From assembly GCA_964399535.1 (NCBI GenBank), contig CAYNRE010000055.1:364604-428603 (forward strand): a DNA stretch of 64,000 nt. The letters are read 5' to 3'. A program made the translations under genes and the position numbers. Positions 51,780-60,809 of this stretch are shown here, one piece after another. Source of the stretch: CAYNRE01 sp964399535 (lineage in GTDB: Bacteria; Planctomycetota; Planctomycetia; Pirellulales; CAYNRE01). Under the pieces are notes generated by a model. That model ran no database searches and was not told the DNA's origin. It was given only the letters and a program-made list of their open reading frames with translations. How positions within the stretch are numbered: the stretch's first letter is position 1; the number at the start of each line of letters is the position of its first letter.

Positions 51780-51841
51780 TTCGGCGTCTCAACGGTTGGC
51801 AACCTGAGTGCTCGTCATCCCTTTTCGGGGGGCAGTCGGAT

Positions 51842-51868
51842 TGCGGACGGTGCGGACGGATTGGACGA
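51842..51868 (+). repeat. 9-bp iteron-like triplet 3
   Basis: TGCGGACGG twice, then a diverged ATTGGACGA, in the orientation opposite to triplet 2, 63 bp away. Confidence 0.6.
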
Positions 51869-52164
51869 TCACCCCGGGGCAACCACACAGCGTACGTTGG
51901 GCTGGTAGGGATCGTCTGGGATTCCCTCTGCCCGCCAAGTACCTGGGCCGAAACCCGAGTGTGTTCTCGTAGCCAACGGCGGTCTTCTGGATGCGACCCC
52001 GGGAGTTTAGGCCAGCATAAAGCTGTCCCTGCAGGGGCCGTTGCTGGTGGCCTCGCCAATCTGTCTCGGAGCAGCGGGTGAAAGAAATTACAAGCAATGC
52101 CACGCGGCAGACTGAAGCCTGCCAATCGAGAGCCCGGCAGAGCCGCGGCCTACGTTTGGGATGG

Positions 52165-53691
52165 CTAGGCGGCTGGACCTCTCCGTCGACGAGAACTCAT
52201 GCCACGGCGGCGGAAGCACCCGGCACCCATCAGCGAAGTGAGACCGAGCCAGCCCGTAGCAGGCTCGGGGACCGGTGAGGCGCCTGCGCTGCCGAAACCG
52301 GCGGCCCAGATCGCGTAGTCGGCTGCGCCCACGCTGCCATCGTGGTTAAAGTCGCTGCGGAGAACGATGCCCGACTTGCCAAACTCGGCCGCCCAAATGG
52401 CGTAGTCGGCGGTGCCGACCGAACCATCGCCCTCGGCGTCTCCAGCAATCGGCTGGGGGGCCCGAATGTCGTGCTGGCCCCCGCCGAACTCGACGATGTA
52501 GTAACGAAGATTACCGTCGGAGTAGGTGCCTGGAATATCGTTCCAGAGGCCGACGTTGCCGCGGAATAAGAACTCGACAAAATCCTCACCCGCCGGACCA
52601 TGCGGGAGGTTATTGGGAGTCGACGGATACCAGTTGGTATAGCTAACCGGCTCGCCTGTGACCCAGGCCCAATACGGATCGCCCGAGTTCGATGGCGTAC
52701 CCGATTCCTGACCTCCGAAGAGCTCACTATCGGTCAGCCCCGACCAGGCGGCATGGATGTTGGCCCGATCGAACACCTCGTACACAAAATTGTTCTCCGC
52801 GGCGCTGGTGATCGTTACCAGGTGGCCGGGCATTCCCAGATAGCTGAGGTGATTGGCGCCCGTGCGGGCCGCGTCGAACGATGTGGTTTGGCTGGCGACC
52901 AAAAAGTAATAATGGCCATTGCCCCCCAGGGCCGGATCCCAGTAGAGCGGCTGCGAAAAATCGACCGGAGGCCCGAGGAACTGGCCGGGCTCCAGGGCGG
53001 TATCGGAGATGCGAACCTCGTCGATCTGTCCCGGGAAGAAGCAGCAACCGGGAACCCCCTGACCATCGTCGTCGGCGCCAATCAGGACTGGATTGCTCGT
53101 GGCGTAACCAATCTGGCCCGTGTAGGAGAGGCTGCCGATCTGAACACCATCGACAAAGGCCCGCAAGAGGTTGCCGTCCCAGGTGCCCGCCACGTGGTAC
53201 CAGCGATTGGGCCGAGGAACAAAACCGGTGTTGATGACAGCCGATTCGCCGGTCTCCAGATTCAACCCGAAGAACAAATCGGGCCGGACCCCCAATTGAT
53301 ACGAATTACTGGGGCCTGAATCGTCGTAGCGGCGGCCGATAATCGCGGGATTGCCGGGATTGCCAGAAAGCTTAATCCAGGCTTCGAGCGTGATCGCGCT
53401 GGCAGGGCGCAGGGAGGGAGAATCGGCCACGATGACCGCGTCGCTGCCATCGAGCGCTAGCGAGCGGGTGCTTAAGACCCCGGGTGCGAAGAGGGGCGAA
53501 GGGGGAGTTTGGCTGCTGAAGGTGGGATTACCCGCCAGGGTACCCGTGTTGCCCAGCCCCGAGGCATCGAAGGCGGTGCGGCCCGAGGTTTCTTCAAACC
53601 GCCAATAGCCCACCGTCTCGGCCCGGGCTGAAATCACGGCAACCTGCAAAACGACCAAGAACAAGAGGCCCGATTGAACGTGGATCGACAT
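52165..53691 (-). CDS. exported LamG / C-type lectin / dockerin-like protein with PEP-CTERM signal
   Basis: 508 residues with signal peptide ending near SARA. Residues ~26-240 are a LamG domain (VGYWRFEETSGRTAFDASG, WYHVAGTWDGN, GQIDEVRISD). Residues ~255-400 are C-type lectin-like (GHYYFLVAS, HLVTITSAAENNFVY, AWSGLTD, LWNDIPG). Two dockerin-like calcium repeats follow (GDAEGDGSVGTADYAIWAAE and DFNHDGSVGAADYAIWAA). The end, VPEPATGWLGLTSLMGAG then Arg-rich, is a PEP-CTERM sorting tail. A carbohydrate-binding surface protein is likely. It is divergent from cas3. Confidence 0.88.
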   Translation of the reverse strand: MSIHVQSGLLFLVVLQVAVISARAETVGYWRFEETSGRTAFDASGLGNTGTLAGNPTFSSQTPPSPLFAPGVLSTRSLALDGSDAVIVADSPSLRPASAITLEAWIKLSGNPGNPAIIGRRYDDSGPSNSYQLGVRPDLFFGLNLETGESAVINTGFVPRPNRWYHVAGTWDGNLLRAFVDGVQIGSLSYTGQIGYATSNPVLIGADDDGQGVPGCCFFPGQIDEVRISDTALEPGQFLGPPVDFSQPLYWDPALGGNGHYYFLVASQTTSFDAARTGANHLSYLGMPGHLVTITSAAENNFVYEVFDRANIHAAWSGLTDSELFGGQESGTPSNSGDPYWAWVTGEPVSYTNWYPSTPNNLPHGPAGEDFVEFLFRGNVGLWNDIPGTYSDGNLRYYIVEFGGGQHDIRAPQPIAGDAEGDGSVGTADYAIWAAEFGKSGIVLRSDFNHDGSVGAADYAIWAAGFGSAGASPVPEPATGWLGLTSLMGAGCFRRRGMSSRRRRGPAA

Positions 53692-54011
53692 GGTGTCTGC
53701 CCTCTCAATGCCCTAGCAAATCCCCGAAGCATTCTCGCGTTGGCCAAAGCGAAAGTCTACAGGCACAAGGGTCTCTATTCTTGTCCAAGAGTCGTGCTTC
53801 AGTTCGACCGGCTTTGGCTAAGCCGCCGCCCGGAAAAGCCTCGAGACATCTCTGCGAAAACTCTCTCCACAAAATACGGTACGGTCTGCAATCGCTTTCC
53901 ACACTCTGTTGTGGAAGACGGTGGTAGCCTTGGCACTCGCAGATTTGACAGCCTCGCCATGACCGCTAAACTCGCCGACCAGCACCGTGAAACCGGGGGG
54001 TAGAAAAACAA
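53692..54011. promoter_or_regulatory. divergent upstream region of the cas operon
   Basis: 320 bp that must carry the cas3 promoter and that of the PEP-CTERM gene. A perfect inverted repeat TTCCACA-CTCTGT-TGTGGAA (53897-53916), 95 bp before cas3, is a candidate operator. No gene seen. Confidence 0.4.
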
Positions 54012-56759
54012 ATGTGGGACGAGACCGAGTTTGGTCGGCACTTCGTCAAGCTCACGGGCCAGCCCGGGCACTTTCCCTGGCAGTGGCGGCTGTATCAGAA
54101 ACTAGCCGAAGGGTCAGCCGAGAGTTTGCCGACCACCTGCGCCTTGCCGACCGGGCTCGGCAAAACCTCGGTCGTGGCCTTGTGGCTGTTGGCTTTGGCC
54201 AGCGGTGCCCGGCGATTGCCGCGCCGGCTGGTCTATGTGGTCAATCGACGGACCGTCGTCGATCAGACCACCTCCGAGGTCGAGCGGCTGCGCGCGAACC
54301 TGGAAGTCGCTGGACTGAAGGACTCGCTTCAATCACTGCTGGGTTCCCCGACGCTTCCGGACCGCGAAGACGAGCCGCTGCTCGGGCTGAGCACTTTGCG
54401 TGGGCAATTCGCCGACAACCAGCAGTGGTCGCTCGACCCCGCGCGGCCAGCGGTGATCGTGGGCACCGTCGACATGATCGGAAGTCGCTTGCTATTTCAG
54501 GGGTATCGGGCTGGCTTTAAGACCCGGCCCTTGCACGCCGGATTCTTGGGACAAAATGCCCTGCTTGTACATGACGAAGCTCATCTCGAGCCGGCCTTTC
54601 AGTCTCTTTTGACTCAGGTGGTCGCAGAGCAACGTCGCTGTCGCGATTTGTGCCCGCTCTGGGTGATGGAGCTGTCGGCAACGCCGCGGAGTGCGCCACC
54701 GGCCGGCGCGCTTTCCCCACCGGTCTTCACTCTCGAGGCTCAAGACCGGGCCGATCCGGTCGTCGCTCGTCGGATTCAGGCACCCAAGAAGCTCAGCCTG
54801 CGCGAGGCTGTCGGCAAAACCTCGCTGCCCGACCAGCTTGCTGATCAAGCCTTGGCCTATCGAGGGCAAGGCCGAACAGTGCTCGTCTACGTCGAAGAGG
54901 TGAAACACGTCAAGCAGATTGTTGAGCGACTGCAAAAAGCCAAGCAACAACAGGTGCAGCAGCTAACCGGCACCCTCCGCGGCTGGGAACGCGACCAATT
55001 GCTTGACGACGCAGTTTTTGCCCGATTTCTACCCGGCCTGGCTAATCGGCTCGATGGCCCCGAAGTGGCCCTTGCCGAGGAAACGGCCTACCTCGTTTGC
55101 ACTTCTGCGGGCGAGGTGGGGATCAATCTTTCGGCGGACCACCTGGTTTGCGACCTCACCCCCTGGGACCGGATGGCGCAGCGATTCGGTCGCGTGAATC
55201 GCTTCGGAGAGCAGACCGATACCGAGATTCACGTCTTCCCCCGTAACGACTACGGAGCAACTACCCGCGATGAAGCCAAACAGAGAACGCTGGCGCTGCT
55301 CCACAAACTTGAAGGCGATGCCTCGCCGGAGGCACTGCGGCGAGTACTCGAAACCTTATCACTCGACGAACGAACTCGGGCCTTCAGCCCGGCTCCACAA
55401 ACAGTGCCGACCAGCGAGATCCTTTTTGATGCCTGGGCCCTGACGAGCATTCGCGACATGCTGCCCGGCCGGCCGCCTGTCGAGCCCTATCTGCACGGAG
55501 TCAGCGAGTACGAGCCTCCCGAGACCCAAGTCGCCTGGCGGGAGGAGGTGGGGCACATCCAGGGTGATGCGATGCTCGTCGAGTACCCGCCCGAAGAAGT
55601 GCTGGCCGCCTATCCACTCAAGCCGCACGAATTGCTGCGAGACGAAACCTCACGTGTCTATGATGAACTTAAGAGAATTGCCAAGCGCCACCCGGACCAA
55701 CCCGCCTGGCTGGTCGCAGGCGATGGCAGCGTTCAGCCGGTGCAACTTGGGGAGTTGCTTGCCAAGGGGGCCGACGAGCGGTTGCGTTGGAAGACGGTCT
55801 TGCTCCCTCCACAGGTCGGCGGTCTGGGAATCGTGTCCGGACGCTGCACCGGTCAACTCGCGGGCGCGGCTGAGTTCGAGCCGGCGCTTGCTAAACCGCA
55901 GCCGGCCGCCGCTGACGGCCAGCCTCCACCAGTGCCAGTCGCCGGCTACGACATTGCCGACCTTTGGTTCGACGAGCGGGGGCAGCCACGACGCGTACGC
56001 GTGCGAAACGATGATCGGCGTCCTCCTGGAATGCGGGCAGTACTGACCCTCGACTTTAGTAACCCGGACCAGGACGAGGCTGAGGCGAACACCGTCGACA
56101 TTCAGGATGACCAGAGTGCCAGTTCCCCCGGCCTCAAAGTCTGGTACTGGTGGGAACGGCCCCGGGAAAGCGATGGTGAGGAATCTCGCTCGGCGACCCG
56201 GGCCATTCCACTCAACGAGCATCTCGCCGATGTAGAGCGAGAAACGACCCGTCTGGTTCAGGCACTAGAGCTGCCGGAAGAAATCCAGCGACCGCTAGTT
56301 CTTGCCGCTCGGTTCCATGATCTGGGAAAGAACCGTCGCCGCTGGCAGCGAGGAATCGGCAACTTTGGAGACGAACCCCTGGCCAAGTCCGCCGGCGGTC
56401 GACGGTACCTGGAACGCACCGACCTTTATCGGCATGAGTTCGGGTCGCTCCTCGATGCGCATGAGCGGGAAGAGCTTTCCGAACTTTCGGACGAAGCACG
56501 CGACCTCTTGCTTCACGTGCTGGCCGCGCATCACGGCAGGGCTCGGCCTCACTTTACCCTCGACGAGGCCTTCGATCCCGAGCCTCGTGGCCGCGATCAG
56601 GCCGCCGTGCTGGCCGAAGTCCCCCGGCGGTTCGCCCGACTCCAACGGCGTTACGGGCGCTGGGGTCTCGCCTATCTGGAGTCGCTTCTTCGGGCCGCGG
56701 ACTACGCGGCCAGCGCTAACCCGACGTGTGGCGAGCAAGCCGCTGGAGACACGCCATGA
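54012..56759 (+). CDS. cas3: Cas3 helicase-nuclease, type I-G (HD domain at the C-terminus)
   Basis: 915 residues. Helicase motifs: CALPTGLGKT (46-52), VVNRRTVVDQT, DEAH box LLVHDEAHLEPAF (~187), MELSATPRS, GEVGINLSADH and QRFGRVNRFGEQ (~390). The HD nuclease is C-terminal: LAARFHDLGKNRRRWQ (~768), HEFGSLLDA and HVLAAHHGRARP. This reversed order (helicase then HD) marks the subtype I-G, formerly I-U. It degrades target DNA after Cascade recruitment. It is the first gene; its stop overlaps csb3 by 4 bp. Confidence 0.95.
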   Translation: MWDETEFGRHFVKLTGQPGHFPWQWRLYQKLAEGSAESLPTTCALPTGLGKTSVVALWLLALASGARRLPRRLVYVVNRRTVVDQTTSEVERLRANLEVAGLKDSLQSLLGSPTLPDREDEPLLGLSTLRGQFADNQQWSLDPARPAVIVGTVDMIGSRLLFQGYRAGFKTRPLHAGFLGQNALLVHDEAHLEPAFQSLLTQVVAEQRRCRDLCPLWVMELSATPRSAPPAGALSPPVFTLEAQDRADPVVARRIQAPKKLSLREAVGKTSLPDQLADQALAYRGQGRTVLVYVEEVKHVKQIVERLQKAKQQQVQQLTGTLRGWERDQLLDDAVFARFLPGLANRLDGPEVALAEETAYLVCTSAGEVGINLSADHLVCDLTPWDRMAQRFGRVNRFGEQTDTEIHVFPRNDYGATTRDEAKQRTLALLHKLEGDASPEALRRVLETLSLDERTRAFSPAPQTVPTSEILFDAWALTSIRDMLPGRPPVEPYLHGVSEYEPPETQVAWREEVGHIQGDAMLVEYPPEEVLAAYPLKPHELLRDETSRVYDELKRIAKRHPDQPAWLVAGDGSVQPVQLGELLAKGADERLRWKTVLLPPQVGGLGIVSGRCTGQLAGAAEFEPALAKPQPAAADGQPPPVPVAGYDIADLWFDERGQPRRVRVRNDDRRPPGMRAVLTLDFSNPDQDEAEANTVDIQDDQSASSPGLKVWYWWERPRESDGEESRSATRAIPLNEHLADVERETTRLVQALELPEEIQRPLVLAARFHDLGKNRRRWQRGIGNFGDEPLAKSAGGRRYLERTDLYRHEFGSLLDAHEREELSELSDEARDLLLHVLAAHHGRARPHFTLDEAFDPEPRGRDQAAVLAEVPRRFARLQRRYGRWGLAYLESLLRAADYAASANPTCGEQAAGDTP

Positions 56760-57547
56760 CCGGGCCTAAGCCGACCATTCGCGTGCAAGTGGACCTGACC
56801 AACCCGGGGCAATTCTTCGCCTGCTGCGGACTGCTGGAATTGGCCGACCGCCTCTGGCCGAGGGCGGAGGGGTGGTTCGAAGAGCAGGAGTTTTTGATCG
56901 CGGCTGACGGGATGTTGCCGAGCCTAATCAAAGCCCTCGGGCAAGCTGAACTAATTCAACTGGATCTGGACGACGACACCTCGTCACCGCTAGAGGTTAG
57001 CCGACCTTTTCGTCCTCTTCGCCTGGATTGGTGGCAAGACGAGGAGTCTGGCGGCAAAGAACTGAAGGTTTGGGCCGGTACGATGCAAAGCGTCCGCATC
57101 GCTCGTGCCATGCAGGCAGCCTTGACCGACACACAGTTCCACACGCCTGAGTTGTTTGATGTTGGCGTAGTTGTGTACGACCCGGATGATACGTCCAAGA
57201 AAGTCGAACCGTACTACTTCGACGCTCGCCGTGCCCCGAATGCTCACTCCCGTGACGTTGGGTTTTCGCCGAACGATCTCAAGCTTACCACGACAGCGTA
57301 CCCAGCGGTCGAGCTACTTTGCTTAGCGGGATTGGCGCGCTATCGCCCCCAGCCGACCGGACAACCGCGGCAGTTTCGGTATTACATCTGGCACCAACCC
57401 TTCACACCCGCGCTGCTACCGGCAGTTGCGGCCGGTGCTCTCAGTGTGCCAAAGTCCGCCGTTTATGAATTCGAGAACTGGTACCGTACCGGCCAAAGGA
57501 AACACAAGGCTTTTCGCTCTGCAACATTAGCGACCATTGCGAGGTGA
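56756..57547 (+). CDS. csb3: Csb3-like subunit of the type I-G effector complex
   Basis: 263 residues. It opens VQVDLTNPGQFFACCGLLEL, the typical start of Csb3-like small effector subunits, and contains a PYYFDARRAPNAHSRDVGFS block and a YYIWHQPF motif near the end. The position between cas3 and csb1 is that of the GSU0052-type gene in Geobacter. It probably stands in for the large subunit (Cas8). Translational coupling to cas3 is by an ATGA overlap. Confidence 0.78.
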   Translation: MTGPKPTIRVQVDLTNPGQFFACCGLLELADRLWPRAEGWFEEQEFLIAADGMLPSLIKALGQAELIQLDLDDDTSSPLEVSRPFRPLRLDWWQDEESGGKELKVWAGTMQSVRIARAMQAALTDTQFHTPELFDVGVVVYDPDDTSKKVEPYYFDARRAPNAHSRDVGFSPNDLKLTTTAYPAVELLCLAGLARYRPQPTGQPRQFRYYIWHQPFTPALLPAVAAGALSVPKSAVYEFENWYRTGQRKHKAFRSATLATIAR

Positions 57548-57550
57548 ATC

Positions 57551-58648
57551 ATGAGCAAGTTGGAAGCGTTTGATCATTATTTGGCTGACGAGGGCCCCGC
57601 CGCGCTTTGCTTGCGCGAGCCTCTGATGCCGGTCGAAGGCCGAGACGGCGTCCTCTTTCCGGCGACCTTCGCCTCGGGAGATGGCTTTCCCGGCGGGTAC
57701 AACATCGATACCTTTTCCGACGATAGCAATGTCTGCCTCATCGATAGCGTAGGATCGCAAGCCAACCGAATCGAACCCATGTTCGAAAAGGAGAAATACC
57801 GCAGCCTGGTGCCGCAATTGCTCGTTGTAGCAGGCGACCGAACCATATCCATTTTTCAAGCCGGCCACCGTGCCGGCGATGCCTTGGTCAGGGCAAGCGA
57901 GTTGAAGGTGCCGCTACAGCAGGCCTTCCAGAGTTTATTACGCGGAGACGCCCTCCCGCTCGCCAAGCTGGCACCTACCTCACTGGTGTTTGGCGTTTGG
58001 GATTCGCGCGACACCCAGGCGAAAATCCCTCGCCTGATCGCCTCGACGATTCGCGCCTTCAACGTGCGGCGGTTGACTCGGTCCGCCCAGTTTGTTCCAG
58101 CGACCGAGTATGTGCGCGAGGGACTGCTAGACGAACCCGCTGACAAGGCCACCAAAGATGCCTATGCCGAGCGAGGGTTCATCCATGTACCAGCGGCCGG
58201 CTCTCCAGGAGGGGTGATCGCCTCGGGTGGAATCCGCCGCGAGGCAACTTTGAGTTTGGCGGCGCTCCGGCAGCTTAATGCAGACGCCGATGCGCGGCAG
58301 ACGATGGCCCTTCAGCGCTATATTCTTGGTCTGGCGCTGACCGCCTTTACCTTTCCGGTCAGCCCATATCTCCGGCAGGGATGTCAACTGGTGCTGGATC
58401 CCGGTCAACCCCGCGAGTTGGTCGAAGTCTATCCCAATGGGGAACGCAAGCCTCTCGCGCTTACCCACGACGACGCATTGGCATTCGCTCAGGCTGCGGC
58501 CAAATCTTTCGGAGTTGATCCTGGTCGCACCGTGGCGTTCGACCGCGAGCTTGCAAAGAAAGACGTGAGCGGGGAGGGAGACACTAAAACCAAGGCCAAA
58601 TCGAAGAAGGGCAAGAAGTCCGCAGCCGAGACTGAGGACCAGTCATGA
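57551..58648 (+). CDS. csb1: Csb1 (Cas7-type backbone protein, GSU0053 family)
   Basis: 365 residues. Features of the family: LCLREPLMPVEGRDGVLFPA at the N-terminus, CLIDSVGSQANRIEPMFE, APTSLVFGVWDSRDTQAKIP, and RREATLSLAALRQL. The Lys-rich end (KTKAKSKKGKKS) may contact RNA. Csb1 should polymerise along the crRNA. It starts 3 bp after csb3 and overlaps csb2 by 4 bp. Confidence 0.93.
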   Translation: MSKLEAFDHYLADEGPAALCLREPLMPVEGRDGVLFPATFASGDGFPGGYNIDTFSDDSNVCLIDSVGSQANRIEPMFEKEKYRSLVPQLLVVAGDRTISIFQAGHRAGDALVRASELKVPLQQAFQSLLRGDALPLAKLAPTSLVFGVWDSRDTQAKIPRLIASTIRAFNVRRLTRSAQFVPATEYVREGLLDEPADKATKDAYAERGFIHVPAAGSPGGVIASGGIRREATLSLAALRQLNADADARQTMALQRYILGLALTAFTFPVSPYLRQGCQLVLDPGQPRELVEVYPNGERKPLALTHDDALAFAQAAAKSFGVDPGRTVAFDRELAKKDVSGEGDTKTKAKSKKGKKSAAETEDQS

Positions 58649-60153
58649 ATTCCTATCTCTGCTTCACCATCCATTTCTTACAACCGTACAGCCATGCGCG
58701 AGGCAAGTTGGGTCAACCGGAATGGCCCCCGGCTCCCCTGCGGCTATTTCAGGCACTCATCGCCGCTGCGGCAGGTCACTGCAACGAACGCAGGGAGATA
58801 CGTCTCGCCCAGGGGCCACTCGGCTGGTTAGAGGCTCGTCGGGTTTCTCGAATCGTTGCTCCTCCAGGGGAACCTGCAACGGCACGATATCGTCTCTATG
58901 TTCCCAACAACTTCGGCGACGAAATTGCTCGGTCTTGGTCGCGAGGAGGCAATGCCGAGATTTCAGCCTACCGCACCGAAAAGGACGTCTGGCCTACCCG
59001 GCTGGAATCTGGACCGGTTCATTACCTGTTCGACGTCGCACCAGGCGAGGTGGATTCGCTGCCACTCGATTTTCTCGGTCAGGCGGCCCGCAGCATTACG
59101 CATCTCGGTTGGGGTATCGACCAGGTTGTCGCCGATGCCCGCTTGATTTCTGCTGCCGAGTCCAATGGCCTGCCTGGCGACCATTGGCTCCCATCGGACA
59201 ACGACGAAACCGTCCAATTACGCGTACCCGTCCCCGGAACCCTGGCGGAGCTCACTAGTCGGCACCAGGCCTTTCTTCACCGGCTCGACGATGCTGGTTC
59301 GTTTCGCCCAGTTCCACCGCTCACAGCCTATCGCCAAATCGGTTATCGCCGATCCAAGAACCCTTTAAGTCGCCCTTGCGTCGTCTTTCGACTACTGCGC
59401 CCCCAGGGGGTTGGGCCAGCGCCTTTCGATACACTTCGGCGCACCCGAGACGTCGCCGGCATGCTTCGGGCCTTGGTAGCTCGCGTGGCTGCCGAACATG
59501 GTTGGCCGTCGGAACGAATTTGCCAGTTCGTGCACGGCAAGACGCCCGACGGCCTCGGCCCGGCTCGCGGAGAACAAAGTCCGCCTCGCTTCAGTTATCT
59601 GCCACTGCCGACGATCACCCCGGCCCCCCATCGCAAGCTGGGCCTGATTCGTCGCGTGGCGCTGGTTGCCCCGCCCGAATGTGCCCACGAAATCGCCTGG
59701 GCGCGCCGCGCCTTGGCCCGCGAATTATTGATCGGCGACGACGGAAATCCGCGGGCCCTACTCGAGGAGATTCCCCGCCGCTCCGGGACACGAGTTCCTG
59801 ACGATTGGGTAACGCAACAATTCCTGGAGGCCGCGCAGGAGTGGTCGACCGTGACGCCGGTGATCTTGCCTCGGCATCCCAAGCGGAACCGAGAGTCGCT
59901 TACCGATCTTCTGTGGCTGGCACTTGCCCAGGCCGGGCTCCCAGAGCCGGTGCTGCGGGGTGCCGAGTTGGAATGGCGCGGAACTGGATATCAGGCGGGA
60001 GTCGAACTCGCCTCGCGCTACCTCCCTCCTGCCAACTTAAGCGACAAGCCCCGGGTGCACGTGAAGCTGTCCTTGGCTCGTCCCGTCGCCGGCCCCCTGG
60101 CCATCGGCAGCGGGCGATATCGCGGATTTGGGCTGCTCGCCAGGCATTCTTAG
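58645..60153 (+). CDS. csb2: Csb2 (fused Cas5-Cas6-like RAMP, GSU0054 family)
   Basis: 502 residues. The Cas5-like start is YLCFTIHFLQPYSHARGKLG and PPAPLRLFQALIAAA. The C-terminal RAMP has the Gly-rich loop AIGSGRYRGFGLLARHS. It is thought to bind the crRNA 5' handle and process the repeat, since no separate cas6 is present in this operon. Four genes from cas3 to here overlap or nearly so; a 200-bp gap then precedes cas2. Confidence 0.92.
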   Translation: MNSYLCFTIHFLQPYSHARGKLGQPEWPPAPLRLFQALIAAAAGHCNERREIRLAQGPLGWLEARRVSRIVAPPGEPATARYRLYVPNNFGDEIARSWSRGGNAEISAYRTEKDVWPTRLESGPVHYLFDVAPGEVDSLPLDFLGQAARSITHLGWGIDQVVADARLISAAESNGLPGDHWLPSDNDETVQLRVPVPGTLAELTSRHQAFLHRLDDAGSFRPVPPLTAYRQIGYRRSKNPLSRPCVVFRLLRPQGVGPAPFDTLRRTRDVAGMLRALVARVAAEHGWPSERICQFVHGKTPDGLGPARGEQSPPRFSYLPLPTITPAPHRKLGLIRRVALVAPPECAHEIAWARRALARELLIGDDGNPRALLEEIPRRSGTRVPDDWVTQQFLEAAQEWSTVTPVILPRHPKRNRESLTDLLWLALAQAGLPEPVLRGAELEWRGTGYQAGVELASRYLPPANLSDKPRVHVKLSLARPVAGPLAIGSGRYRGFGLLARHS

Positions 60154-60354
60154 CGCAGCCGGGCATCCTGTTAAGGAGACTTAAGACATCTGCCCGGCTA
60201 ATACTTAGCAGGCACTGCGGTCTCGTTGAGCATGTGTGCGGCCATGCACACGAATTTGCTTGCCTTAGGCGATGGGCGGGTTAAGCTAACTCGCAAGCGG
60301 CCACCCGTCGGCAAGGATGCTTGTCAGTACCCTTGTACCCACGGGGTATCTCCC

Positions 60355-60645
60355 ATGCGCAACACCTACCTCGTCTGTTACGACATCGCCGATGACAAGC
60401 GGCTCCGCAAGGTCTTCAAAACCATGCGCGACTACGGAGACCATCTGCAATACTCGATCTTCGAGTGCCAGATGACCCCCATCGATCTGGCCCGCTGCCG
60501 GCACGAGCTGGCCGCTTTGATCAAGCACAACGAAGACCAGGTGCTGTTCGTCGACCTGGGCCCCACCGAGGGGCGCGGCGAACGCGTCATCACCGCGCTG
60601 GGGCTGCCCTATACGAACCTGGACGCCCCTTGCATCGTGGTCTAG
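60355..60645 (+). CDS. cas2: Cas2
   Basis: 96 residues from ATG 60355; the frame is open further upstream. NTYLVCYDIADDKRLRKVFK holds the conserved Asp at the end of strand 1, followed by GDHLQYSIFECQMT and VLFVDLGPTEGRGERVI. It bridges Cas1 dimers in spacer integration. It precedes the cas4-cas1 fusion by 164 bp. Confidence 0.95.
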   Translation: MRNTYLVCYDIADDKRLRKVFKTMRDYGDHLQYSIFECQMTPIDLARCRHELAALIKHNEDQVLFVDLGPTEGRGERVITALGLPYTNLDAPCIVV

Positions 60646-60809
60646 TTCGCCACGGGTCGTACCATGGCTTGCTTGCCAGATATTGACAATTGTCGAAACG
60701 CCGATCCGCATCCGTTTCCGCCGCACCAAACTCTGTTCCTCGGGCTTCTATTTCCTGGGTTTCCTGCCATCCTTTGCACGGACGCGTTCTCCCCTGGAGT
60801 CAGCGCGCC

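Larger units (their letters stand above)
51235..52164. other. 930-bp region after the polymerase with stems and iteron-like repeats
   Basis: No gene supported. Holds stems at 51279-51307 and 51348-51366 and two 9-bp triplets (51753-51779, 51842-51868). Small frames overlapping the triplets come from the repeats. This may be the origin or the right part of the integrated element. Confidence 0.5.

Noticed and set aside
52222..52230. CCCATCAG as attR of the tRNA-Lys element
   Set aside because: Only 8 bp match to the tRNA 3' end and inside the PEP-CTERM gene's coding region; expected by chance.
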